This document shows positions 35,753 through 43,351 of a DNA stretch of 64,000 nt, piece after piece. The first letter of the stretch is position 1, and every line of letters begins with the position of its first letter. Under the pieces are notes generated by a model. The model worked only from the letters and a program-made list of their open reading frames with translations, ran no database searches and was not told where the DNA came from. Source of the DNA: Streptomyces sp. B1I3 (lineage in GTDB: Bacteria; Actinomycetota; Actinomycetes; Streptomycetales; Streptomycetaceae). The DNA lies in the NCBI RefSeq assembly GCF_030816615.1, contig NZ_JAUSYD010000001.1:1612001-1676000 (forward strand), written 5' to 3'. A program made the position numbers and the translations under genes.

Positions 35753-36634
35753 TCAGGCCCGAGGCTCCTGCGTGCCCGGCAGCAGCGTTCCTGGTTCGGC
35801 GGGGGCGACGCCCACCGCCTCCGTCTTCGGATTGCGCCGCTGCCGTCTGGCCATCCAGGTCGCGAACCACGAGAGCAGCATGCACATCCCGATGTAGATG
35901 GGCGAGATGACCATGACCACCGGGATGAACGGGAGGTCGTAGTCGAGGTTGGAGGCGATCAGCTTGCCGGCGTGCAGGAACTCCTCGTAGGTGATCAGGA
36001 AGCCCAGGGAGGTGTCCTTGAGGGCCACCACCAACTGGCTGATGATGGTGGGCATCATCGCGCGGACGGCCTGCGGGGCCAGGACGTGGGTGGTGACCTG
36101 CGTCTTGCGCATGCCCAGCGCGTACGCGGCCTCCCGCTGGCCCCGTTCCACGGAGTTGATGCCGGTGCGGAAGACCTCCGCGAGCACGGAGCCGTTGTAC
36201 AGGGTCAGACCGGCCACCAGTGCGGGCAGCGGCTGCACCTTGAGGGCGACGAAGATGAAGAAGATCATCACCAGGACGGGCATGGCCCGGAAGAACTCGA
36301 CCAGCAGCGTCGAGACCCAGCGCACCGGCCGGTGCGCGGAGAGCCGCCCGACGGCGAGCACGGCCCCGAGTGCGACCGAGAGCACCGCCGCGTACGCGAA
36401 GGCCTTGAGGGTGTTGCCGAGTCCGCGCAGCAGCAGCTCCTGGATGCCCTTGTAGGTGAAAGGGCTCCACTTGTCGGCGGTGAACTGGTCCGTGTCGAAC
36501 AGCAGGTACAGCAGCCATCCGAAGGCCGCGAGGATGACGACGGTCGAGACGACCCCGTAGGTGAAGTGCCGTTTGCGTGTGGCGGGCCCGGGGATGTCGT
36601 ACAGGGCGCTGGCGGAGACGGTGGAACGGGTCAT
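35753..36634 (-). CDS. gluD: Glutamate-type amino acid ABC transporter permease GluD
   Basis: 293 residues with five or six membrane segments in the HisM/GlnP arrangement: LLLRGLGNTLKAFAYAAVLS, FFRAMPVLVMIFFIFVALKV, the EAA-type loop REAAYALGMRKTQVTTHVLA and FIPVVMVISPIYIGMCMLLS. It forms half of the membrane channel with GluC. The ATG overlaps the GluC stop (ATGA at 36631-36634). The last gene of the leftward operon, with a hairpin at 35678-35695 beyond it. Confidence 0.88.
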   Translation of the reverse strand: MTRSTVSASALYDIPGPATRKRHFTYGVVSTVVILAAFGWLLYLLFDTDQFTADKWSPFTYKGIQELLLRGLGNTLKAFAYAAVLSVALGAVLAVGRLSAHRPVRWVSTLLVEFFRAMPVLVMIFFIFVALKVQPLPALVAGLTLYNGSVLAEVFRTGINSVERGQREAAYALGMRKTQVTTHVLAPQAVRAMMPTIISQLVVALKDTSLGFLITYEEFLHAGKLIASNLDYDLPFIPVVMVISPIYIGMCMLLSWFATWMARRQRRNPKTEAVGVAPAEPGTLLPGTQEPRA

Positions 36635-37275
36635 CGGGCGACTCCCCAGTGCTTCTCCATCAGGTTGAAGAGCGCACTGATGGCAAGGGTGATGATGAGG
36701 TATCCGACGGCGATCCAGACGAACGACCAGATGATGCTGTAGCCGAGTTCGTTGAGGGTCTTGTAGGTGCCGAGCAGCTCGGTGACGCTGAAGGCCCCCG
36801 CGATCGCCGAGTTCTTGGCGAGGGCGATGAGGGTCGACCCTACGGGCGGGATCACCGACCGGAAGGCCTGTGGCAGCACCACGGTGCTCAGAGTCTGCCC
36901 GAAGGACAGACCGAGGCTGCGGGCCGCCTCGCCCTGGCCCGTGGGCACCGTGTTGATCCCGGAGCGCAGGGCCTCGCAGATGAAGGCCGAGGTGTAGCAG
37001 CCGAGGGCGAGGACCGCGAAGACCTCGAAGGGCAGCACCAGACCGAAGCGGGGCAGGCCGAGCAGCACGGCGAAGAACAGCAGGGTCAGCGGGGTGTTGC
37101 GGAGTACCGCGACCCACACGGTGCCGATCACCCGGAGCGAGCCGACGGGCGCGACCCGGAAGGACGCCATGACGAAGCCGAGCACCAGTGCGAGAACCGA
37201 GGCGTAGACGGTGAGCTCCAGGGTGCCGAGGAAGCCCTCGCCGTAGAGGGAGAAGTTGTCTGTCAGTACGTCCAT
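36631..37275 (-). CDS. gluC: Glutamate-type amino acid ABC transporter permease GluC
   Basis: 214 residues with about five membrane segments: FLGTLELTVYASVLALVLGF, VAVLRNTPLTLLFFAVLLGL, the EAA loop GEAARSLGLSFGQTLSTVVL and IIWSFVWIAVGYLIITLAIS. It pairs with GluD to carry amino acids delivered by GluB. The start follows the GluB stop by 16 bases, and its own stop overlaps the GluD start, as in conserved actinobacterial gluABCD operons. Confidence 0.88.
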   Translation of the reverse strand: MDVLTDNFSLYGEGFLGTLELTVYASVLALVLGFVMASFRVAPVGSLRVIGTVWVAVLRNTPLTLLFFAVLLGLPRFGLVLPFEVFAVLALGCYTSAFICEALRSGINTVPTGQGEAARSLGLSFGQTLSTVVLPQAFRSVIPPVGSTLIALAKNSAIAGAFSVTELLGTYKTLNELGYSIIWSFVWIAVGYLIITLAISALFNLMEKHWGVAR

Positions 37276-37291
37276 GGCGGTGGCCGGCCCC

Positions 37292-38206
37292 TCAGTTCGC
37301 CGGGTAGCGGTCGATGGGCGGCGGTGTCGGCGCCGGCACTCCGGAGAGCCCCAGGGTGGCCTCGAACGCCTTCTTCCAGTTGCCGTTCTTCTCGTTCGCC
37401 TCGAGGGCGTCGTTCAGTGCGGAGCGCAGCGCGTTGTCGGAGCGCGGGACTCCGATGCCGTACGGCTCCTCGGAGAAGGGTTTGCCGACGACCTTCATCT
37501 CGTCCGGGGCCTTGGCCGCGAAGCCGAGCAGGATGGCGTCGTCGGTGGTGACGGCGTCGACCTGGAAGGTCAGGAGGTTGTCGACGCAGATCGAGTAGGT
37601 GTCGTAGGCGACGAGCTTCGCCTCGGGGTAGTCGGCGGCGATGCGCTGGTACGGCGTGGACCCGGCGGCCGAGCAGACGGTCCTGCCCGCCAGGTCCCCG
37701 GGCCCGTGGATGTCGTTCTCGTCGGTGCGTACGAGCAGGCCCTGGCCGGCCATGTAGTAGGGACCGGCGAACCCCACGAGCTTCTTGCGCATGTCGTTGA
37801 TCGTGTAGGTGCCGACGTAGTAGTCGATCTGACCGTTCTGGAGCGCGGTCTCGCGGTTGGCGGAGGCGATGGTCCGGAAGCGGATCGTGTCCGGTTCGAA
37901 GCCGAGGGACGCCGCCATCATGCGGGCGATCTCGATGTCGAAGCCGGAGAAGACGCCGCTGGCCGGGTCCTTCTCGCCGAGGTAGGGCTGGTCCTCCTTG
38001 GCGCCGACGATCAGGTGGCCGCGCTTCTCGGCCTCGGTCCAGGTCTTCGACTCGGGCAGCCGGAAACCGGTGTCCACCGTGTAGTGGGGCAGCTGCTCGG
38101 CCCTCGGTCCCTTGACCGGTGGGCTGCCCTCCCTGCCGCACCCCGCGGCGAGTGCGGCGAGCAGCAGACCTGCCAGCAGGGCCGCGATCTTCCTCGTACG
38201 CAACAC
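37292..38206 (-). CDS. gluB: Amino acid ABC transporter substrate-binding lipoprotein GluB
   Basis: 304 residues. The lipoprotein signal has basic MLRTRK, a hydrophobic Leu/Ala stretch and lipobox LAAGC with Cys23. The bacterial extracellular type 3 solute-binding fold follows: LIVGAKEDQPYLGEKDPASG, FSGFDIEIARMMAASLGF, YYVGTYTINDMRKKLVGFAG and SICVDNLLTFQVDAVTTDDA. It would capture glutamate or a related amino acid outside the membrane and hand it to GluCD. Confidence 0.87.
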   Translation of the reverse strand: MLRTRKIAALLAGLLLAALAAGCGREGSPPVKGPRAEQLPHYTVDTGFRLPESKTWTEAEKRGHLIVGAKEDQPYLGEKDPASGVFSGFDIEIARMMAASLGFEPDTIRFRTIASANRETALQNGQIDYYVGTYTINDMRKKLVGFAGPYYMAGQGLLVRTDENDIHGPGDLAGRTVCSAAGSTPYQRIAADYPEAKLVAYDTYSICVDNLLTFQVDAVTTDDAILLGFAAKAPDEMKVVGKPFSEEPYGIGVPRSDNALRSALNDALEANEKNGNWKKAFEATLGLSGVPAPTPPPIDRYPAN

Positions 38207-38217
38207 AGTGCTCCCTG

Positions 38218-38961
38218 TCAGTGCTTGAGGATCTTGGACAGGAAGTCCTTGGCCCGGTCGCTCTCGGGGGCGGTGAAGAAGTCCTCCGGAGTGCGGTCCT
38301 CGACGATGCGTCCGTCGGCCATGAACACCACGCGGTTGGCGGCGGACCTGGCGAAGCCCATCTCATGGGTGACGACCACCATGGTCATGCCCTCGCGGGC
38401 GAGCTGTCGCATGACCTCGAGGACCTCGTTGATCATCTCCGGGTCGAGCGCCGAGGTGGGCTCGTCGAAGAGGAGGGCCTTCGGGTCCATGGCGAGGGCC
38501 CGGGCGATGGCGACGCGCTGCTGCTGTCCACCGGAGAGCTGGGCGGGGAGCTTGTCCGCCTGCGAGGCGAGCCCGACCCGCTCCAGCAGTTCCCGGGAGC
38601 GCCGGTCGGCCTCGTCCTTCTTCCGCCGCCGGACCTTGAGCTGGGCGAGGGAGACGTTGGCCAGCACGGTCTTGTGTGCGAACAGGTTGAACGACTGGAA
38701 GACCATGCCGACTTCGGCCCGGAGCTGCGCGAGGCCCTTCCCCTCCTCCGGGAGCGCTTTCCCGTCGATGGCGATGCGGCCCGACTCGATCGTCTCGAGT
38801 CTGTTGATCGTCCGGCAGAGCGTTGATTTGCCCGATCCGGAGGGGCCGATGACCACCACCACCTCCCCGCGGCCGACGGTGAGATTGATGTCCTGCAGCA
38901 CGTGCAACTTCCCGAAGTGCTTGTTGACGTCCCGCAGCTCGATCAACGGATCGACGGCCAT
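38218..38961 (-). CDS. gluA: Amino acid ABC transporter ATP-binding protein GluA
   Basis: 247 residues with all ABC motifs: Walker [11 protein letters not shown]-loop [19 protein letters not shown], signature [15 protein letters not shown], Walker [16 protein letters not shown] and switch His in [11 protein letters not shown]. The ATPase of the polar amino acid importer and first gene of the leftward gluABCD operon. Its 100-base upstream gap holds the promoter region; no clear consensus is seen. Confidence 0.9.
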   Translation of the reverse strand: MAVDPLIELRDVNKHFGKLHVLQDINLTVGRGEVVVVIGPSGSGKSTLCRTINRLETIESGRIAIDGKALPEEGKGLAQLRAEVGMVFQSFNLFAHKTVLANVSLAQLKVRRRKKDEADRRSRELLERVGLASQADKLPAQLSGGQQQRVAIARALAMDPKALLFDEPTSALDPEMINEVLEVMRQLAREGMTMVVVTHEMGFARSAANRVVFMADGRIVEDRTPEDFFTAPESDRAKDFLSKILKH

Positions 38962-39062
38962 ACGCTGCCCTACCCACTTTTCGCTGTGTCGAGGTCAGCG
39001 CAAACTATCCAGGCCGGACACGCGCTTCGGAGCCGACACGCACCAACAGCGCATAAGGCTGT

Positions 39063-39524
39063 TTATCGCGTTTTGCCGACCGGTCCGCTCTCGGCCGACT
39101 CCGCGTACATCTCGGACAGCTCGGGACTTCCCGACATCGCCCAGTCGAGGCCCGCCGTGACGACATCGATCTCCCGCCCGGAGGCCAGCCGCACCACGGG
39201 CTTCCCGCCGGCCAGGATGTCCCAGGCGGCACCCGGCACCGTCCGCACGAGAACGGTGCCGAGGTAGAGGCCGGCGTCGTTGCCCAGCCAGGGAAGCTCC
39301 TCCGGGTCGTCACGCCACAACGGCGGCAGCTGGTCGAGCGCGGACAACGAGGCCGGGCTGTCGTCGAGTTCGAGTCCGCACTGTCCCGCGCGGGCGCGCA
39401 GGAGCTCGCATTCCGCGAGCAGTTCGGCCAGGCCGTCCGGATCGGTCTCGACGGCGGCCACGAGAGCCACCCCCTGCGTACCGCCCTGGCGCTTACGCCA
39501 GTTGTCCAGGAAAGGGATGTTCAT
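39063..39524 (-). CDS. Conserved actinobacterial protein (DUF6278-like, from memory)
   Basis: 153 residues starting MNIPFLDNWRKRQGGTQG. Later segments are TDPDGLAELLAECELLRARA, WRDDPEELPWLGNDAGLYLG and KPVVRLASGREIDVVTAGLD. The family name is recalled, not searched. The last part looks like a small mixed alpha/beta domain. It lies upstream of gluA on the same strand but separated by 100 bases, so co-transcription is uncertain. Function unknown. Confidence 0.65.
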   Translation of the reverse strand: MNIPFLDNWRKRQGGTQGVALVAAVETDPDGLAELLAECELLRARAGQCGLELDDSPASLSALDQLPPLWRDDPEELPWLGNDAGLYLGTVLVRTVPGAAWDILAGGKPVVRLASGREIDVVTAGLDWAMSGSPELSEMYAESAESGPVGKTR

Positions 39525-39627
39525 GCCACAAGGGTCCCATCCCGGACGTGTTCCGCACCACAGGGCGCGCAACCGTTCCGGGAGACCTGCGGCGAAGGAC
39601 GCGGGACACCCCGTCTACGCTGCGGGA

Positions 39628-40407
39628 ATGACGTCGCAGAACTATCTTTCCGAACTCTTCTCGCTGGACGGCCGGGTCGCCGTGGTGACCGGTGGCAGCT
39701 CCGGCATCGGGCGGGCCATCGCCGGGGCGCTCGCACACGCGGGGGCGAGCGTCGTGATCGTGGCGCGCCGGGAGGCGGAACTGGTGCGTACGGCCGGCGA
39801 ACTCACCGTCGAGGGCTGCCGGGCGGCCTGGGTGAGTGCGGACCTCGGCAGCAGTGACGGTGCGCGCGCGGCCGGCGACGAGGCGGCCGCGGTGTTCGGG
39901 GAGCCCGACATCCTGGTCAACTGCGCGGGCGTCAACCTGCGTCCGCCGATGAGTGAGCTGGACGAGGACGTCTGGGACACCACCATGACCGTGAACCTCA
40001 AGGCGCCCTACCTGCTCGGCCTGCGATACGGCCCCGGCATGGCCGAGCGGGGGTACGGGCGGATCATCCACATCACCTCGCAGCAGGCGCACCGGGCGTT
40101 CGTGCAGAGCGGGGCGTACGGAGTGTCCAAGGGTGCACTGGAGTCGCTGGCCCGCTCGCAGGCCGAGGCGTGGTCACCGCACGGCGTCACCAGCAACACC
40201 CTGGTGCCGGGTTTCGTGATGACCCCGCTCAACGAGCGGCTGTCGTCCGATCCGGAGAGGGTGGCGGCGCTGGCCTCGCGCACGATGGTGGGCCGCAACG
40301 GCCTGGCCGGGGACTTCGCGGGCGCCGCGGTCTTCCTGGCGAGCGCCTCCTCCTCCTACGTCACGGGGCAGTCGATCTTCGTCGACGGCGGATTCTCCGT
40401 GCACTGA
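39628..40407 (+). CDS. Short-chain dehydrogenase/reductase (gluconate 5-dehydrogenase-like)
   Basis: 259-residue classical SDR: cofactor loop VAVVTGGSSGIGRAIAGAL, NCAG motif in DILVNCAGVNLRPPMSEL, catalytic Ser in IIHITSQQAH and the Tyr-Lys pair in SGAYGVSKGALE, then C-terminal YVTGQSIFVDGGFSVH. An NAD(P)-dependent alcohol oxidoreductase; the resemblance to gluconate dehydrogenases is general. A strong palindromic terminator lies 31 bases beyond the stop. Confidence 0.87.
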   Translation: MTSQNYLSELFSLDGRVAVVTGGSSGIGRAIAGALAHAGASVVIVARREAELVRTAGELTVEGCRAAWVSADLGSSDGARAAGDEAAAVFGEPDILVNCAGVNLRPPMSELDEDVWDTTMTVNLKAPYLLGLRYGPGMAERGYGRIIHITSQQAHRAFVQSGAYGVSKGALESLARSQAEAWSPHGVTSNTLVPGFVMTPLNERLSSDPERVAALASRTMVGRNGLAGDFAGAAVFLASASSSYVTGQSIFVDGGFSVH

Positions 40408-40437
40408 CGGGTCCGCGCACCGACCCGGTCCGGGACG

Positions 40438-40477
40438 CACGACGCCGCACACTCCCGCGGGAGTGTGCGGCGTCGTG
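40438..40477. terminator. Perfect 40-base palindromic terminator
   Basis: Bases 40438-40457 are exactly complementary to 40458-40477, centred on CCCGCGGG. It follows the SDR stop by 30 bases and also faces the leftward Clp-N gene and tRNA-like sequence, so it can end transcription from both sides. Confidence 0.8.
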
Positions 40478-40551
40478 ACGCGTGGGCACCCGAGGTCCAA
40501 CTCGGCTACGGAGACAAGACGCTGGGCCGCTGCACCACAGTCCGACCGAGG

Positions 40552-40647
40552 CCGGACCGCCGGGATTCGAACCCGGGTCCTCTTTTTTGCAGAAGGAAGT
40601 ATCCGTCGCCTGCGCACCGGGCACGCGATGCGTCACCCTACGGTCTG
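40552..40647 (-). other. tRNA-like sequence, probably a degenerate tRNA relic
   Basis: On the minus strand 40576-40560 is a perfect tRNA T arm (CCGGG, loop TTCGAAT, CCCGG), followed by CGGTCCG. CAGACCG followed by TA at 40647-40639 could pair with that in six of seven positions and would supply T8/A9. Upstream of the T arm CTGCAAA resembles a Cys (GCA) anticodon loop, but its stem has a mismatch; it could also be a long variable arm (TCCT/AGGA). At about 96 bases with no clear D or anticodon arm, it does not fold as a normal tRNA. Confidence 0.35.
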
Positions 40648-40667
40648 ACCCGGAGTGGCGGCATTTC

Positions 40668-41405
40668 TTACTCGGCGGCGGCCTCGCTCTCGGCGGCCAC
40701 CGCTGCGGCGATGGTCCGTGAAGCCGCCTCCTTGTCGACGCCGAGTCCGGTGAGCACGCCCGTCCCGCCCTCGTACTCCAGCAGGGCCAGCAGGATGTGC
40801 TCGGTCCCGACGTGGGTGTGCCCGAGCCGCAGGGCCTCCCGGAAAGTGAGCTCCATGACCTTGCGCGCGCCCGCGTCGTAGGGGATCAGGTCAGGGACCA
40901 CGTCGGCCGGGGGCGGCAGCACGCGGGTCGCCGCCTCACGGACGGCGTCCAGCGTGACGCCTTGCCCGACGATCACCCGCGCGGCGAGGGCGTCCGGCTC
41001 GCCCAGCAGTCCCAGGACCAGATGTCCGGTCCCCACCTCGTCACTGCCGGCGGCGTGGGCCTCGTTGTGCGAGCCCATCGCGACGTTGCGGGCCTGCTCG
41101 GTGAAGCGGCTGAAACCCTGGCCGGGGTCCAGGTCCGCGGGCTCGTCCGGCTTCTTGGGTACGAACCGCTTCTGGGCCGCCTGCCGGGTGACACCCATGC
41201 TCCTGCCGATGTCCGTCCAGGAGGCGCCCGAGCGCCGCGCCTGGTCCACGAAGTGCCCGATGAGGTGGTCGGCGATCTCGCCGAGGTGGTCCGCCGCGAC
41301 GACGGCACCGGAGAGCTGCTCCAGTGCGTCCGTGTGCGTCTTCTTGACCGCCTCGATCAGATCGTCGAGACGGACGGGAGGATCGGCCGGGAGTGGTTTC
41401 GTCAT
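40668..41405 (-). CDS. Clp N-terminal domain protein with an N-terminal helix-turn-helix
   Basis: 245 residues. The N-terminal third has a helix-turn-helix, SWTDIGRSMGVTRQAAQKRF. Residues from about 90 carry two Clp-N repeats: FTEQARNVAMGSHNEAHAAG, GTGHLVLGLLGEPDALAA and VMELTFREALRLGHTHVG, GTEHILLALLEYEGGTGVL. There is no AAA ATPase domain, so it is not ClpC. Such proteins may be regulators or adaptors that sense Clp substrates. Its promoter at 41418-41452 is full of GTTGAC/GTCAAC repeats and appears to make a leaderless mRNA, suggesting autoregulation. Confidence 0.85.
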   Translation of the reverse strand: MTKPLPADPPVRLDDLIEAVKKTHTDALEQLSGAVVAADHLGEIADHLIGHFVDQARRSGASWTDIGRSMGVTRQAAQKRFVPKKPDEPADLDPGQGFSRFTEQARNVAMGSHNEAHAAGSDEVGTGHLVLGLLGEPDALAARVIVGQGVTLDAVREAATRVLPPPADVVPDLIPYDAGARKVMELTFREALRLGHTHVGTEHILLALLEYEGGTGVLTGLGVDKEAASRTIAAAVAAESEAAAE

Positions 41406-41417
41406 GAGGCAACCCTA

Positions 41418-41452
41418 GGTTGACACTCTGCGGGCGTCAACCTTCAGTTGAC
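41418..41452 (-). promoter_or_regulatory. Promoter and repeated operator of the Clp-N gene, apparently leaderless
   Basis: On the minus strand TTGACG (41440-41435) is the -35, with 17 bases to TAGGGT (41417-41412). The -10 ends six bases before the ATG at 41405, so transcription should begin at or next to the start codon. GTTGAC/GTCAAC half-sites sit at 41419-41424, 41436-41441 and 41447-41452, forming two inverted repeats with 11- and 5-base spacers that overlap the -35. Confidence 0.6.
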
Positions 41453-41534
41453 GCACACTCGCTCTTGCCCGGGCGGGACCCTTGCTGTTGGCTGTGAGTG
41501 ATCACCGCATGTGAACAGCTACGAGGGGCACTTC

Positions 41535-41822
41535 ATGGCCGAGGACCGCGACGGCATGGTCGTCTACTGGCGGCCCGGCTGCCCCTACTGCATGAATCTC
41601 CGGCTGCGCCTGCGCCTCTCGGGGCTGTCGTACACCGAGGTGAACATCTGGCGGGACAAGGACGCCGCCGCGTTCGTGCGCTCGGTCGCGAACGGCAACG
41701 AGACGGTGCCGACGGTCTCCGTGGCGGGGCACGCCATGGTGAACCCCTCCAAACGCCAGGTGGTGCGGGCCGTCACGGAGCATGCCCCGCACCTGCTGCC
41801 GGAGGCCCCGAAGGGCCGGTGA
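41535..41822 (+). CDS. Mycoredoxin/glutaredoxin-like protein
   Basis: 95 residues of thioredoxin fold with redox motif RPGCPYCMNLRLRLRL near residues 13-28, YTEVNIWRDKDAAAFVRSV and the cis-Pro region ETVPTVSVAGHAMVNPS. In actinobacteria such CPYC proteins reduce mycothiol mixed disulfides. ATG 41535 with GAGGGG just upstream was preferred to an in-frame start at 41511. It is divergent from the Clp-N gene. Confidence 0.8.
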   Translation: MAEDRDGMVVYWRPGCPYCMNLRLRLRLSGLSYTEVNIWRDKDAAAFVRSVANGNETVPTVSVAGHAMVNPSKRQVVRAVTEHAPHLLPEAPKGR

Positions 41823-41852
41823 CCTCCGGCAGGGCACGGGGACGCGGGGGCG

Positions 41853-42632
41853 TCAGAGGTCGAGGTCCACGACCACCGGCGCATGGTCCGAGGCGCCCTT
41901 GCCCTTGCGCTCCTCACGGTCGACGTAGCTGTCCTTGACGGCGGCCGCGAACGGGGCGTTGCCCAGGACCAGGTCGATCCGCATGCCCCTGTTCTTCGGG
42001 AAGCCCAGCTGACGGTAGTCCCAGTAGGTGTACGGGTGGTCGTACTTCAGCGGGCGTGGCATCACGTCGGTCAGGCCCTCCGCGTGGAGCGTGGCCAGAG
42101 CGGCACGCTCGGCGGGGGTGACGTGCGTCGCGCCCTCGAAGAGAGACACATCCCAGACGTCGTCGTCCGTCGGGGCGATGTTGAAGTCGCCGAGGACCGC
42201 GAAGGGCAGCGCGGCCGCCGCGTCGACGGCGACGGCCTTCTGGAGGGCCTCCAGCCAGCGCAGCTTGTACGCGTAGTGGTCGTGCCCGACCTCGCGGCCG
42301 TTCGGCACGTAGACCGACCAGACACGGGCCGGGCCGCAGGTCGCCGAGATCGCCCTCGGCTCCGCCACGCCCTCGTAGTCGGGGCCTTCGGGAAGGCCCG
42401 TGACGACGTCGGCCAGACCGATCCGGGAGAGCACCGCGACGCCGTTCCACCGGCCTGTGGCGTTGACCGCGCTTTCGTAGCCCAGCTCGCGCAGCGCGTC
42501 GGCCGGGAACTGCTCGAGCGTGCACTTGGTCTCCTGGACGCACAGCACGTCCGTGCCGCTGCTCTCCAGCCAGGCGAGCAGCCTGGGGAGCCGGGCGGTG
42601 ATCGAATTGACGTTCCAGGTGGCGATACGCAT
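41853..42632 (-). CDS. xthA: Exodeoxyribonuclease III
   Basis: 259 residues of the ExoIII/AP endonuclease family: MRIATWNVNSITARLPRLLA, metal Glu in LCVQETKC, VLGDFNIAPTDDDVWD, YTYWDYRQLGFPKNRGMRID and C-terminal SDHAPVVVDLDL. It cuts abasic sites and degrades DNA from 3' ends in base excision repair. Length is normal. It is transcribed towards the mycoredoxin-like gene. Confidence 0.92.
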   Translation of the reverse strand: MRIATWNVNSITARLPRLLAWLESSGTDVLCVQETKCTLEQFPADALRELGYESAVNATGRWNGVAVLSRIGLADVVTGLPEGPDYEGVAEPRAISATCGPARVWSVYVPNGREVGHDHYAYKLRWLEALQKAVAVDAAAALPFAVLGDFNIAPTDDDVWDVSLFEGATHVTPAERAALATLHAEGLTDVMPRPLKYDHPYTYWDYRQLGFPKNRGMRIDLVLGNAPFAAAVKDSYVDREERKGKGASDHAPVVVDLDL

Positions 42633-42691
42633 GGCTCAAACCTAGCGGCTCCCACTGACAGCCGGGCCGGAGCCCGGCGTGGCCGCGCCGG

Positions 42692-43339
42692 TCAGAGGCG
42701 GGAGGCGTCGCCCGGGGTCATGCGGCTGTGGTCCGTGCCGCCGAGACTGCCGATCTGGGAGTCGTAGATCGGACGGGCGAGGTCGGTGAGCAGTGCGTCG
42801 TGGATGTCGATCGCACGCCGCGGCCTGACCTCCCGCACGTAGTCGATCACCTCGGAGATCTTGTTCCAGGGGGCCATCACCGGCAGCATCAGGGTGTCCA
42901 CCGGCCGGTCGGGCACGGTGAGCGCGTCGCCGGGGTGGAAGACCGATCCGTCCACCAGGAAACCGACGTTGGTGACCCTGGGGATGTCCGGGTGGATCAC
43001 CGCGTGCAGTTCGCCGTGCACCTGCACGTCGAACCCGGCGGCCGCGAAGGTGTCACCGTGTCCGACGGTGTGGACCCGCCCCGGGAAGGCCGCGGAGAGC
43101 CGCTCGGCCACGCTCCGCAGGGTCCACAGGTGCACCGCCGGATCGGATTCCAGTCCGGCGCGCAGCCGTGCCTCGTCGAAGTGGTCCGGGTGTTCGTGGG
43201 TCACCAGGATCGCGTCGGCACCGACCGCGGCGTCCTCCTCGGAGAAACCACCGGGGTCGATGACGAGCGACTGGCCGTCCCGTTCGAGGCGGATGCAGGA
43301 GTGCTTCTTCTTGGTGAGCGTGAGAGACGAGGCGTTCAT
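42692..43339 (-). CDS. Metallo-beta-lactamase-fold hydrolase
   Basis: 215 residues: KHSCIRLERDGQSLVIDPGG, metal motif THEHPDHFDEARL, LHAVIHPDIPRVTNVGFLVD, VFHPGDALTVPDRPVD and C-terminal RAIDIHDALLT. Similar to UPF0173/UlaG-like metal-dependent hydrolases; substrate unknown. It begins 12 bases downstream of the PcaDC fusion gene on the same strand and may be co-transcribed. Confidence 0.82.
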   Translation of the reverse strand: MNASSLTLTKKKHSCIRLERDGQSLVIDPGGFSEEDAAVGADAILVTHEHPDHFDEARLRAGLESDPAVHLWTLRSVAERLSAAFPGRVHTVGHGDTFAAAGFDVQVHGELHAVIHPDIPRVTNVGFLVDGSVFHPGDALTVPDRPVDTLMLPVMAPWNKISEVIDYVREVRPRRAIDIHDALLTDLARPIYDSQIGSLGGTDHSRMTPGDASRL

Positions 43340-43351
43340 GCCACCATCCTG

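Noticed and set aside
35753..37117. A 454-codon frame reading through both transporter permeases
   Set aside because: Its first half is the wrong frame of gluC; the real gluD starts at 36634, where its stop/start overlap and membrane segments begin.
40552..40647. Functional tRNA-Cys
   Set aside because: The GCA loop has a mismatched stem, no matching 5' acceptor and D arm at the normal distance, and the length would be abnormal.
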